Part shown: positions 11,428-23,700 of the stretch, one piece after another
Position numbering within the stretch: position 1 is the first letter of the stretch
Layout of the letters: each line of letters opens with the position of its first letter
Origin: Turbatrix aceti
Lineage: Eukaryota > Nematoda > Chromadorea > Rhabditida > Panagrolaimidae
Direction: 5' to 3'
Assembly (NCBI GenBank): GCA_963969345.1
Contig: OZ017767.1
Location: 868,001-932,000, forward strand
DNA length: 64,000 nucleotides
The notes under the pieces: generated by a model
Told to the model about the DNA's origin: nothing
Database searches by the model: none
The model's input: only the letters and a program-made list of their open reading frames with translations
Made by a program: the position numbers and the translations under genes

Positions 11428-14400
11428 TTATTTCGTACAGTACAGCAAACTTTTTTCACTGACACTAACTGGCGGCAATGACATAAAAAAGGATTCGCCG
11501 TTGACGTTTTGCGCTTCAGAAGTCCTTCGTTCACCCGTGCTGTTCTAAAAAAAATCCTGATCGTGAAAATGTTTAACCGTGAGCCGAAAAAAAACAAACC
11601 ACATAGTCAATCTGCCACTCGTACCAGACACCGGTAGAACAAACGCGTCTGGCAAAATGGAATTCGACAGACGAAGCATCTTTCACGGTGACAGACTTTC
11701 TCAGAGGAAAGTAAATTGGAAACCAACTTTCGGGTCGATTTGTGCTCGTCCCAGCGTTGTTGGGAACGTTATCCATATTGATGCCATCTGCGAGAGTGCA
11801 GTCAAAATATCCGAGAAATCCTGTGATCTGAAATACGATAAATTGACAAGGAAAAAAGTCAAAATCAAGAAAACGGGTATTCGCTGAGGTCTTGACACGA
11901 TTTTTTTCAGTTTTGGTTTTCGCGACTTTTTTGTTTCTCGATAAAATTGAGCTACTTATTCGTTTCTTATCCATCGTTTTACAGTAACCTTTCAAGCGAA
12001 CTGTTAAATCGAGTTACCCCAATATACAGTAAAAAAACTCACATCGCTTTTAAATGGAACGTAAAACGTGAGAGATTGGTAGAGATCCTTGGAAGTCGCA
12101 ATTTTCCTGTCGAGATCAAAGTGAAAAAGTAGCTCGGCAGGTGCCACCTGGTAGTAACGGTAGAAGGGGCAGACGAAGGCGTGATCAAACCAGTTCAGCG
12201 GTCTGAAAGGATTAATTTTTCACTTTTATCGTAAAAACATCAAAAAAAGTTTATTCCCTCACCTGTGATACGTCAATTTCTTCTCTGTTACTGAGTACCT
12301 CGTAAAAACAGATTGTTGACGATTCTGCCCCAGACAAAAAGACTGCCTGATTTGGTCTTCAGCGAATATCGACGTTATCGGCACTGAAAAGCACAAAAAA
12401 AATTTTTGGGCATAAAAAAGTTCAAACCACCATACTGATAAAATTGTTAACCGACTGAGGAATGAATACTGTAGAATCCTTGCCGATGGCCCCGTTGATA
12501 GGAATCATGATTTCGGGAGCCAGTTCGTTGTCGCCAAATGACCCGAGCATTTCGCTGACGATGAGGTCAGCTTTGGGGTATCCGCTTCCGAGCTCAAATC
12601 TGGCGTCACCCTTGATGATGCGGATTTTTTGATTCCAGCTGCAAAAAAGTCAGACATTGAATGTTTTTAGGCCATTTTCGTCACAAACCCCAAAAAACGA
12701 CAAAATACATTATTTCTATTTTTTGAATATTTTGGCCTCCCTCCTCCAAAAAAACTGCAAAATTGTATTTTTCAGATCCCAAAAAAAAACTCACAAATGC
12801 GCATTATGGTACACCAACGACTGCACGGCATACGGATTCTTTTCCACCGCGTAGAATTCCACGCGCTTGGTCCAGGCATCGCCGTAGAGCCCCCGAAGAT
12901 GCTTGTAGACGACGTTGACCAGCGGTCCCCGGCCTGCACCAACGACGTAGACCACCACCCCTTCCTTCCTCAACTGAGGCATCTCAAATACCCTGGCAAC
13001 AGCAGACGCGTAGTAGGCATACTTCGCGACGTCCTGCTCCATCGTCCGGTATTCTAGAGTCGACAGGTTGTGGACGAGGGTCTCCATCGGGCAGCCGATG
13101 ACGTCGAAGACCACGCCCTGCAGCGAGAGTGCCCGGAGCTTTTTGGGTTGAAGGATTTCGGCGAGGTGGTGGATGACGGCGACCCTGTCGTCTTGGACAA
13201 AGTGGGTTCCGGGTCCGATGACGATTTCTTGCTGATCCGGGGAGGTGAAGAGTGCATTGACGACAAAGCAGATCTCGTCGAGGAGGACTTTGCCATTTGT
13301 GAAGCAATGCTCCGTCAGCCAGAAAGTATTCAACTGAAATTACCAAAAAAATTAATATCGTAACGCTACAAACAGTTGCGCGTGCGCACTGATTATGGTT
13401 CTCAAAGCGAAAATACGATTTTCGTTACGGGAGAAAACTGCGTGCATTTTTTGTGGTTTATTTGCCATTTTGATACGTTTTACCGCGTTTTTATATCAAA
13501 ACCGTCGTTTTAATTTTTTCTCATATTAAAAGCTTCAAAACTAGCGATTTAGACACCTCATCGATCAAAAAACCCACAAACTAAAATATCGCCCCCTCTA
13601 TAATTTTTTATGATTTTTTTTATGAACAGATTTAAAGAAAACCAACCGCCTCAGCATTCCATCGCTTGATCATGCTTGAATCCAGCAGATCCGCACAGAG
13701 TGGACCGGATGTGAAATACAGGCCAACTCGAAGTCTGGCAGGATCGTACATCTCGACGAAACGTCTCGTAAAAACCCACAGACCGTAGAGATCGTTCAAC
13801 GGAGCCTGCGATGCGTCTTCGTAGGCCGTCGAGTTTGCCGACATCATTATCACAATCCTAAAATACATAAATACTAAAACCGTAAAAATTCAATACTAAA
13901 AATGTCCCGACCCGATTTCTCATTACCGTTCCCAAAAAAACTTACTTGAAAGAAAACGCTCTCCTGGTAAGGTAATCCCCAATGATTTTATAAAGCCTGA
14001 CGGCGACCTTTCGTCTGAGCACGATGTATACCGTTTTGATGCCCAGAAAAGAAGCCTGGTCAAATTCCTCGAAGACAGCCTGGCACGAAGCCTTCCGGAT
14101 ATCCTCTCTCCCATTGTCGGCATCAATCCACGGCGACAAAATCCCATGAACGTAGTTTCGCCAGAGTGCGGTATCGAGCTGCGCGCCGGGCAGGTAGAGG
14201 TCCGGAATGGCATATTTGACCGTCGAATCGTCGGGAAAAGTGAAATTAGCCCGGTCAAAGCCGCCCAGGGGAATGGCAACAAAGTTGTAGCCATCCGAGC
14301 CGAGGCCGGAGGCTATGCGAGCGACATTGTCGGTGTAGAGGGCATCTGACATCCTCTGGCCCGGCCGAACGCCCCATCCGACGTGGGGAAGGCCTCGATG

Positions 14401-14607
14401 CGACGGCACGGTGACGGGTTTTCGACGGACGCGAGTCCCGATGTCAGGAGAGGACGGGGCGGGAACGGCGTCGTCCAGCGAGTACTCCGGTAGCGCTGGG
14501 GGCTGTGAGGTCGATGGTCCTGCGTCGTCGCCGTCGGCATAAACTGGACCATCTCGGGACTCGGTCGGCGTCGTCAGGACCGCGTGCTTCTTTTTTTTCT
14601 TTCCCAT
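11428..14607 (-). CDS. prmt-5: Protein arginine N-methyltransferase 5 (symmetric dimethylarginine)
   Basis: Eight exons (13946..14607, 13647..13857, 12795..13333, 12436..12638, 12263..12383, 12043..12202, 11603..11827, 11428..11544) join in frame to 745 aa. The N-terminal TIM-barrel part includes SDGYNFVAIPLG. The catalytic domain has the SAM-binding VGAGRGPLV, AVEKNPYAV and the double-Glu loop SEMLGSFGDNELAPE, in which two Glu residues hold the substrate guanidine. The beta-barrel follows with IPQSVNNFI, GFLGYFDC, WFPIYFP and VWYEW. The last exon supplies NVNGESFFMSL, matching the conserved terminal NPTGRSY-type end, and its stop overlaps an AATAAA signal. The exon 2 donor (GTTGGT) and exon 4 donor (GTATGG) were picked for frame. 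The N-terminal extension is long and low-complexity. PRMT5 methylates Sm proteins, histones and p53-type targets in the cytosol and nucleus. Confidence 0.93.
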
Positions 14608-14913
14608 CGCTGAAAGATGTGTTTTTAAACTTGTAGCAATCAGTGTGATTCATGAATAGATTACAAACAGTACGTAAAAAAGATAACGAAAAAAAACAGA
14701 TAAAAAAACATGTTTTTTTACGAAAAGCGATTAACTGCGGCTGTTTGTCACACAACGCCAAGCTGGTTTAAAATTTTTGTTTCAAATTTGCGCGTTTCTT
14801 ATCGTTATTTTTTGTTTTTAACAGGCGCTTTTGCAACATGTATAAATATTATCAACGACAGCAACTCACCCAACGAATCCTGCTCAAGAAAAGAAAGATT
14901 TGCTGAGATAGCA

Positions 14914-15192
14914 GCTGCTCGTCTACGATTCTTGATTCCGTCCTCGTCATCGGCGGCATCACCTACACCCTCCCCGGCAAGCAACGACGGCAACAGCTAC
15001 CTTGCCTACTACTCCTTCAGCTCCAGCGGCAATGGCGCCGCCTGGGTCCTGGGTGATCCTTTTTTCCGCTCGTACTGCAACGTCTTTGACATCGGACAGA
15101 AACGCATAGGCTTTGCTGCTCTCAAGTGCCTCGAATTCATAAATGTGACTATGTATGTATCTCCTCTAAAAATTATAGACCAGGTACAATAA
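14914..15192 (+). pseudogene. Aspartic protease (A1/pepsin family) C-terminal remnant
   Basis: One frame gives the family strand VLVIGGITYTLP. After a frame change it gives WVLGDPFFRSYCNVFDIG followed by KRIGFAAL, the classic C-terminal pepsin-fold ending (W.LGD.F.R.Y..VFD...RIGFA). No catalytic DTG/DSG, N-terminal lobe or signal peptide is found upstream, where the divergent PRMT5 start lies only about 300 bp away. Either the two frames are joined by a tiny unrecognised intron or, more likely, a frameshift has broken the copy. The frame ends in a stop at 15190..15192, tail to tail with the amino-acid transporter. It is probably a relic of a gene or duplicate. Confidence 0.7.
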
Positions 15193-15212
15193 ATTTATGG
15201 AAAAATATCTTT

Positions 15213-17014
15213 TTATTTCACATCCGCTGGATGACAAATGGTAGTTTGAAAGACTCTAACAGTTCTCTCACTTCCGCAGCACCTGGCCGTGTACTGGACG
15301 GCAGATTCACGATGAACAGCCGCAAATGGCCTGGCAAAACAGGGCAATTCAAAGTCGTATGCCAGGAGACTCTGAAGAGCTGAGAAAGTGGCGATTGAAC
15401 CGGTTACTGTCGCACAGACTGAAAAAAAAGAATTGTAAAAAACGGGGTTACAAACACCCAATTTTACTCGTGATAACAACGGTAGCGGTGAGCACGAATC
15501 TGGAGTTTGCTTTGATAATTCTGAAACGCATAAATCAATTGCATGGATTTTTCTATCTTCTGCCAACCCTTTCAGTATGTTCTTTTTCGAACGGCAAATA
15601 GCCTCGCCTGACGTAGAAGAAGAACCAGAGGCGAGTTGTTCCTGTTGTCTCTCGTACCGAATGGCCTGAAGCCGGACGTAAATGGCCATGGGCAGCGCGG
15701 AGGCGATGAAGGTCTGGACGGAGCCTCCGATAAGGTCGATGAGCGGGGTGACGTTGGGGAGTGCCAGGGCGACGAGCACGACGATCATCAAGATGGCTGT
15801 TCGAATTCCGACTCGTTGAATTGAAAATCCTGAAAAAAAAATGTGATTCGATAATTTTAAAGATCAGTTTTTAGAAAAACTGACGTTTGGAAACCTTCAT
15901 GACGTCCTCGACAGCCAAGTTCACGGGACTGAGGATCAGAATCATGGTGAGGCAGCAGTGCAGCGTGATCATGAATTCTACGACCTGCTGCAGCCAGTAT
16001 GTCTGAATTGATGCCACGACGCTGTACACGATAGAGTTGCCGTAGGTCCAGTATCCAAACAGCGCCACAGGGGTGTACATGGCCGTAATCACTGAAAATG
16101 AGAGTTTACTAAGCATCTGCGTTGTTGAATAATGCTAAAAAAGAAACTCACTAATGAAGGCAACCACCACACTTTTACGATACTCGACTGGATTTTTCAT
16201 GTCGTTCTGAATCGTAGGGAATACAGCGTGGCTCCCAAAAGCGAAAAGAAAAGCCCCAGTTCCGAGCGCAGCTTTTTTGATAGAGAAAGGAGGAAAATAG
16301 GCAGCCGCGTGACAGGTGGACTGATCGAAGAAGATGCCGGTGAGGATGAGCGCAACCGCGATCACCGTGCACATTGTGGCTATGAGAATCACTGGCCTGA
16401 AATTTATAAACTCATGAAACTCTCAAAAAAATTGAAACACACCAAAAATCAGCAGGTGACTTCAAAAACAACAATGGTAGAAGCACGAGTGCCAGAATGC
16501 AAATAATGACGCAGTAGTCGAGATGCACGTTAAAATTCTCCACCAATAGATCCATTGTGTTCCTCGACGTAAGCAGCAGAAAGATAACCGCGGATCCGAA
16601 CTGTGTGATGTCCAGCGTGATGCAGACGATCCACTTCCCAATCCGGCCAAAGGCCCGCTCGCCCATCTCTGCGTAGGGCCGGCGACACGACTTGCGCTTG
16701 TACTCCTCCGGCCAGAGCTCGCGCATGATCAGCCATGACTCGCCGAGGTAGTAGCCGGTGAGCGTGAAGCCGACTGCCATGACCGCGATGTTGACGAGTC
16801 CGGGGAACAGCGTGACGTCGACGAGGGCATTGGGCAGCGTGACGAGGCCCCCTCCGGCGGTGTCGCCGACGATGAAGATGGCCGCCAGAAACCAGGAGAG
16901 ACCGTGTTGTTTGAGGGCTTCTGCAGACAACGAGGCAGAAGAGGCGCTTTCGTCGACAGAACTCGACAGCGTCTTGGACGGGAGCGTGATTGACGACTCT
17001 TGATTTTTGTTCAT
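15213..17014 (-). CDS. Amino acid transporter, AAAP family (SLC32/36/38-like)
   Basis: Five exons (16443..17014, 16152..16396, 15885..16091, 15458..15829, 15213..15418) join in frame to 533 aa. A Ser-rich cytosolic tail of about 38 residues precedes the first membrane helix (SWFLAAIFIVGDTAGGGLV), whose G-D-x-x-G-G-G pattern is typical of AAAP transporters. Roughly ten to eleven hydrophobic segments follow, including FGSHAVFPTIQNDMKNP (a family-conserved loop with H..FP.IQ..M..P), MYTPVALFGYWTYGN and LALPNVTPLIDLIGG. The family carries amino acids with protons or sodium in plasma or vesicle membranes; substrate cannot be read here. The exon 4 to 5 junction (donor at 15457, phase 1) is chosen because it keeps the frame and restores a helix; the stretch just before it is hydrophilic and may be misjoined. 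Confidence 0.85.
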
Positions 17015-17686
17015 GCTTGAAGCAAAATGAAATGAATTGAAACAAGACCAGTTTTTTTGAAAAGTTTTTCAGCGGGAATGAAAAAAATTGATTTTTTTAC
17101 GAAATTTGCATTTTTTTTAGCACAGCCCAACTTTGTCGCGCAACAAAACCAACTGTTTAAAAATTGGTCCGGGTGGTAAACTTGTTTTATTGTAAGTATA
17201 TTATGCACCAAATCCTTTAACGGATAACTAGTGCAGTTTTTTAACCAATGTTCCGCACCACAACTCATCGACCACTTGTTTACCTGACGTGTCATTGCTG
17301 TCACTTTTATGTGCTCCCCACCTTCATCCACCCTCACACAACACCCCCCAGTGCGACACCTTGATAGACGCGTCGTGATCCTTGTTCTTACTTACTTAGA
17401 CCTGCATCCTGTCCGAAAGGTGATAACCTTTTACACCTGACACCGCTGATTTTTTTGATCCTTTACCTGATGTATGCCGGACTAAATTTTTATGATTGAT
17501 AAGCGGTGGGGGAGTATGCATGGACCATCAAAATAGGAATCCTGGTTGTATTTAATTTTACTGTCGTTGGTGTACTACAAACAAAAATCAACTTTCCAGT
17601 GACCAAAAAAAGTTATTTCCTTTTATTATTATTTTTGAAGCGCTAAAAGACCGTCAACAGACGATTTGCATTTCAAACAAAAAATT
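17015..17686. promoter_or_regulatory. Divergent intergenic region between two transporter genes
   Basis: Contains 672 bp separating the amino-acid transporter start (minus) from the NCLX-like exchanger start (plus). It is AT-rich with a C-rich block near 17300 to 17370. No specific binding site is identified. Confidence 0.3.
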
Positions 17687-20600
17687 ATGGTACTCGCACC
17701 CTCGCTAAGCCCTGCGGCTTTGTTTAACGCTCTTCAAAATGCGTCGTCCGGCGCAGATGACTCAACGTGCGATCCCTTTGCCCAACACGCCGGTGAGGCA
17801 TCGTAGAACTGATCAAATCAGTGTCAAAGTATGACAATGAACACTTCAGATTCGTGTGACTTTGTCGTCGACAACGCGGATGTCTGCGAAGGAGGAGGCT
17901 ACGTCGCGTGGACGGCGATCGTCGTCTGCGCGGAGGACCCTGCCCTGAGGGTGGTCGTCATCGTCGCTGCCCTCCTCGCTCTCGCAGTGCTCTGCCTCGC
18001 GCTCACGACGACGGCAGACAACTTTTTTTGCCCGAGTATTGCCGTCGTCGTAGACCACCTCAAAATCTCGCAAAACATTGCTGGTATCACTTTTATGGCC
18101 TTCGGCAATGGCGCGCCCGATGTCTTTAGCACGATCGCATCGGTATCGACGACGGCTGTCCCCATGCCGGGCCTCGCCATCGGCGATCTCCTCGGTGGGG
18201 GGGCCTTCGTGACCACCGTCGTCCTCGGCATGATTATGATCACGAAGCCGTTTGACTTTCCTCGGGGAGCGACGATTCGTGATCTCAGCGTGTATATACT
18301 GGCTACGATTTGGGTTGGATACATGATTTTTATTGATCCTGTTTTACACTTTTGGCAGCCTGCTGGTATGTTGGGTTCTGCTATTTGACAGTTTAAAAAC
18401 GAAAAAAATGAAAAAGGAGCATTCAAAATTCAGAAAAAAAAATTTTGGAAGAATAAAATTTAAAAAAAAACATATTGAGTTTTTGTCAAAGCCATTTTTT
18501 TGTTTTTGTCATAATAAAATGCAAACGACTTTTTATTTTTGATTTCATTTAAGAAATCAAAGATATAATTTACAGTGTTTTTCTTAGAAACTGGAACATT
18601 GATTTTCGAAAAATAACAAACTGGTTTGTTTTCAGCATTTTTAACTTCAAAAAAACGCAAAAATTGTTTAATAAAACATTTTGGTAGCTTTTTTTTTCTT
18701 TTGATAGATTACAAATTGTTTATGCAGTTTTTTTTACCATTTTGCCTTAAAACAATATTTTTCTGTAATTTATTACTTTCGATGGACTAAAAATACTAAA
18801 AAAAATTTACATTTTATTCCGGCAGTTAACATGTATATTTATTCAGTTTTTCTCGTCGTCTATGTTCTCTACGTCACCGGGATTCTCGGCCATCAATGTT
18901 TCCGTGGCGTCCTGTGTCATCGAAAACCTTCTTCCAGAAACAGTTTTAACAACACGGATGTCGAAAACCCATCCCATTATCCACATCATCCTACCCTTGC
19001 CCCGCCGTCAGAAAGCAGTCCCCCCTCGATGCCAGGCATCGTGATCAGTCCCCCCTCCCCCAGCAGCTCCCGATCACCGACAATGAGTACCGATCGAGAC
19101 GAAAGATTTTTGTTTGACAGCAGCAAAATGGCCGCAACAGTCCAGGAAGATCCAGAAGACAACCTGGTCATTATCAGATCGTCTCAGAGAAATTCACGAA
19201 CTGGATTTAACCTCTTTGCTCCAGGAGATATCAGAAGTCGTCAAAATTCTGTTGTTTCAAGTTTGTTTTACTTCAAGAGCAACAAAGTCGCTAAATACAC
19301 AGTTTCCAACTTTCAGCCCCCCGATCCCAAAAATCCAGTCGAAACTTTCTGATAAAATTTGCTCGAGACTTTTGGGCGGCCATCAATCCAATTGATCCAG
19401 AAGATTACAAACACTCCAGTTTTCCATCCCGCATTTTGCAACTAATTAGCGTGCCTGTCAATATTCTGGCGATTTTTGCAATTCCCCTGACGAGTACCTG
19501 GTGCAAGTCTTTGGCACTCGTGCAGTGCATTGCTATTCCTATCACATTTATTTTTTGTTTCGGACGTGAGTTTGGTTTTTTTGATGACCAAATTATGTTA
19601 GGTCGGAGACAGTTTAAAAACACAAAACATATTTAAAAAAATATAAAAGCGTAATTTCTCTGCTTTTGCATGTGTATTTTCAGTGTCTTACCACGAACGT
19701 TTTTTTAAACTATTTATTTTGTGACGCCAATTTGCGCGAAATGCATTTTTTTATGACAAGTAATGTGAAATTAATCGCATATTGCAGAAAAAAACCATCA
19801 ATTCCAGTGTTGTCAAAAAACCCATCAAACCCCGAACCGAAAATTGGAACTGGTCCAATTTGGTTTGAATACCCAAAAAATTTTTTTTTGTTGTGATTTC
19901 CGAAAAAATTTAGTTATCGATTTTTTTGTTTAGCGTTTTCGCAAAACTTTTGGACAAACCAATTTGTTTTTTCTGCCTTCCAAAAGCCCATTTTTCAGTA
20001 CTCGACGTCACCCCGATCCCTCACGGTCCTCCTCTCACAGTTTTCGCCGCGGTAGTATCAGCCGTAGCCTTTCTTCTAGTCTTCGTGTTTACGGATTACT
20101 ACTGCGAGCCCGCGCACTACAACGTGGTCGCCTACCTGTCTTTCGTCATGTCGGTCGCCGTCATCTACGCGATATCCAACGAGATCGTCGGCATCATCGT
20201 CATGATCAGCGCGATCGCCGACATACCACACGAGCTCCTCGGCCTCACAGTCATGGCCTGGAGCAACAGCATCGGGGACTTTATCGCCGACAGAACAGTC
20301 GCTAAACAGGGATTTCCCCAGATGGCAGCCGCTGCTGCTACTGGAGGACCGCTTTTTAGTAAGTTTTTTTTCATTTGCCAAATTTTTTTATTTTAATAAA
20401 AAATTTTGACTTTTTAAAAACCCAGTTTTCAGATTTGCTTGTTGGATTCGGAATCACATTTGTCATTGCTGCGCTTCAGGGGAAGCCCGTAACTGTTAGT
20501 GTAGTGTCCACATGATGCAGTTTTACTAAAATGAATTTTTTAGATGTCAACGACGCTGGGCAACAAACTGCTCCTGTGCTTGCTTTTTGTCTCCCTCGTG

Positions 20601-20729
20601 ACTACTCTTATCATACTGTTTGTCAACAAGTTCCGCGCCACAAGATGGCATGGTTACGTTCTCATAGGAATTTATTTTCCATTTCTTGTAGTTATTGTTT
20701 TGGCCCAGATGAACGTTATCAGGTTTTAA
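17687..20729 (+). CDS. Cation/Ca2+ exchanger, SLC8B1/NCLX (NCKX6)-like
   Basis: Seven exons (17687..17792, 17850..18365, 18826..19260, 19317..19565, 19999..20358, 20433..20494, 20544..20729) join in frame to 637 aa; most introns are phase 1. The N-terminus is Cys-rich and lumenal (STCDPF, DSCDF, NADVC). Alpha-repeat 1 contains NIAGITFMAFGNGAPDVFS and alpha-repeat 2 contains LLGLTVMAWSNSIGDFIAD, the Na+/Ca2+ exchanger ion-binding signatures; the GNGAPD and SNSIGD cores are intact. Between them is a cytosolic Ser/Pro-rich loop of about 120 residues. The protein ends with two hydrophobic helices and VIRF. SLC8B1-type exchangers move Ca2+ against Na+ (or Li+) across mitochondrial or other membranes. 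Exon 3 uses a GTTTGT donor; without it the frame ends early. Confidence 0.9.
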
Positions 20730-20797
20730 AAAATATAATATTTATAAAAAAATATCGAGCATAAAATCCAAAAAACATATTATATAATACAGTTTTT

Positions 20798-23700
20798 TTA
20801 CAAAACAGAAAACAAATTAATAGCAACCAACAAAATCTGCAAAATGAACAGAATCAAGACAATTTGATAATCCATGGCGCCGCTCTCGATAGTAGCTTCC
20901 GTCACGACGGGTCGGGGACGATAAAAATCAGGCTCTGCAAAATTTATAAAATGTATCTGACGGATAAAAACTTTTCCCGAGACTTACCAAACTTGAGGTC
21001 TTGCAGAAAGTAATACTTCTCACCAACGAACTCCTTGGAGTAGTACTGAACCGTCCTTTCGTCCGACTCAAGTTTGATATCGACGTACGTCACGTGGGTT
21101 TGATCGAGTTCGGCAGTCAGGATAAACACACTTCCGTCAGTCGAAAGTTTGGGATTCACGTCGCAGAAAATTGTCGTTTGAGGGCCACAATGTGGACACA
21201 GAAAGACGGGAATCGAAATGTTGCTACCCAATTCGGCCAGCTGCCCTTCACCGTCGGATAAATAATAGAGCAGGTAGCGGACGGTCCGACCAAAAAAGTC
21301 GCAGTTGACAGCGGATGTTGAACGCGTCGGAAGCCGTGCCTTGACGGTGTTCTTGGGTTCCGTCGTAGTTGTGTACGTCGCATTTCCAGTGTCCATCGCA
21401 TAGTCAATGTCGACGGTACAGGACGGCAAGTCTTCGTTGTCAAGAAGGAAAAGGACTTCGATGGACAGGACTGCTTCGTTCTTCGCGACAACTCGAGGAG
21501 CAGCAATGACAGTGGAGTTGTCATCCTTGAAGTTACAGTCCGTCATGTATTGAACGGGCTTCTCGAAGACGTTGAAGAACGTTCCACTGTCGAAAAAGTA
21601 AACAACGAAATCGCGGTTGTCGCCTTCGTACTTGAAAGACAGAAAAAGTGACGAGTAACTGGCCACGCCCGAACCGTTGAAGGAAAGGAAAAACGGTATT
21701 TCCTTGTCTACAAAAAGTTTTGGAGGTTGATTTCACGATTGAAACAAAAACTTACAGCTTTCCGCCGCCAGAGGATTTCGATACTTTGTTCCGTCGACCG
21801 AAAATCCGTCATCCGTTTTCAGAGCTCCGAAGAAAGAAGGCGTTGCTCCTGTTATCGCCGTCGTGAAAAAGCGGAAGTACTCGTCCATGTCGATTTCGTA
21901 GTGGTAAAGATGGGGGATCGACACTTCTGAAACAGTCACAAATCGTCTTCAAAATCTTTTTTTAAGACTTACCGAAATTAATATGCTGCATAAAATAGTG
22001 TTCTTCTTGAGTAAAATTTTGAGCGTAGTAGTACACCTGTCGTTTGTGAAAGTCCAATTCGGTGCACGCGTACGTCAAATTGGTGTTTCCTTCATCGAGG
22101 GTAAGAATGAACACACCAGAGTCGAAGTTGACCGGACGCATGTTGCAGAAAAGAACCGTTTTCGAACCACAATGCGGGCACGGGAATGTAGGGATCGAGA
22201 TGTTGCTACCGAATTCGGCCAGCTGCCCTTCACCGTCGGATGAATAATAGAGCAGGTAGCGGACGGTCCGACCAAAAAAGTCGCAGTTGGCGACGGATGT
22301 TAAACGCGTCGGAAGTTGTGCCTTGACGGTATTCTTCGGCTTCGTCTTAGTTTTGTACGTCGCTTTTCCGGTACTGATCGTGTAGTCGATGTCGACTGTA
22401 CAGGACGGCAAGTCTTCGTTGTCAAGAAGGAAAATGACTTCGATGGACAGGACTGCTTCGTTCTTCGCGACAACTCGAGGAGCAGCAATAATAGTGGTGT
22501 TGTCATCCGTGAAACCGCAGCCATCCGAGTACCCAATTGGCTCCTTGAAAAGATCGTAGAACGTTCCACTGTCGAAAAAGCGGACGAAAAAGTCCCGGTT
22601 GGCACCCTTGTACTTGAAGTACAGAAAAAGGGGCGAATACGTGTGCACACCCGAACTGTTTGAGTACAAGAAGAACGGTACTTCTTTGTCTACAAAAATT
22701 ACATGAATCTCTGATGGAACAAAAAAAACAGAAACTTACAACTTTTCGCGATAAAGGACATACGGTAGTCGGTTCCATTGAACAAAAATCCGTCATCCGT
22801 CCGGAGACCTCCGTTTACAGAAGGCCGAGCATCAGTGATCTTTGTCGTATAAAACTGGTAGTATTTGTCCGAATCGATATCGTATCGATAAAGATCGGGA
22901 ATTGATACTTCTGAAATAATTTTGCAATTGTTAATTTTTTTTCTGCATTTTTAGACCTACCGAGCGGCAAGTTCTGTAAAAAATAATACTCCTTGTCGGT
23001 AAACGTTTGTTCGTAGTACTGAACCGTCCTGTCGTGTTCGGAAGCAGATATGGAAATGTAGGTTAAATTCGTCTGTTTGTTTTCGACAGTTAGAACGTAC
23101 ACACTTTGGCCGAATTCCGATCGGGGGTTGACGTCGCAGAACATTACCGTTTTCGGACCGCAGTGAGAGCAAGGAAAGACAGGAAACGAAAGTTTGTTTT
23201 TGAAATCTGCCAGCTGACCTTTACCGTCGGATGAATAGTAAAGCAGGTAGCGGAAGGTACCACTAAAAAAGTCGCAGTTGACGACGGATGATGAACGCGT
23301 CGGAAGTTGTGCCTTAGCGATGTTTTTGGGCTCCGTTGTAGTTTTGTACGTCACATTTCCAGTGTCGATTGCATAGTCGATGCCGACCGTGCAAGACGAC
23401 AAGTCTTCGTTGTCAAGGGTAAAAATCACTAAAAAAAGTTACGATGAGGTGGTTAGAGCAATTGTCGTTAATACCTTCGATATACCAAAAAGAATCGTTG
23501 CGATGTTTAACTCGGGGAGCAGCAGTTAGAATCGACTCGTCTTCGGTGAATTCACAATCATTCATGTACTGAATGGGAGCTTTGAAAAGATCGTAGAATG
23601 TTTCTTCGTAGACGAAACGAATAAAAAAATCCCGGTTGTGACCTTCGTACTTGAAGTACAATAAAAAAGGGGCGTACGTGTTTTTGGCATTGTTGTGCAG

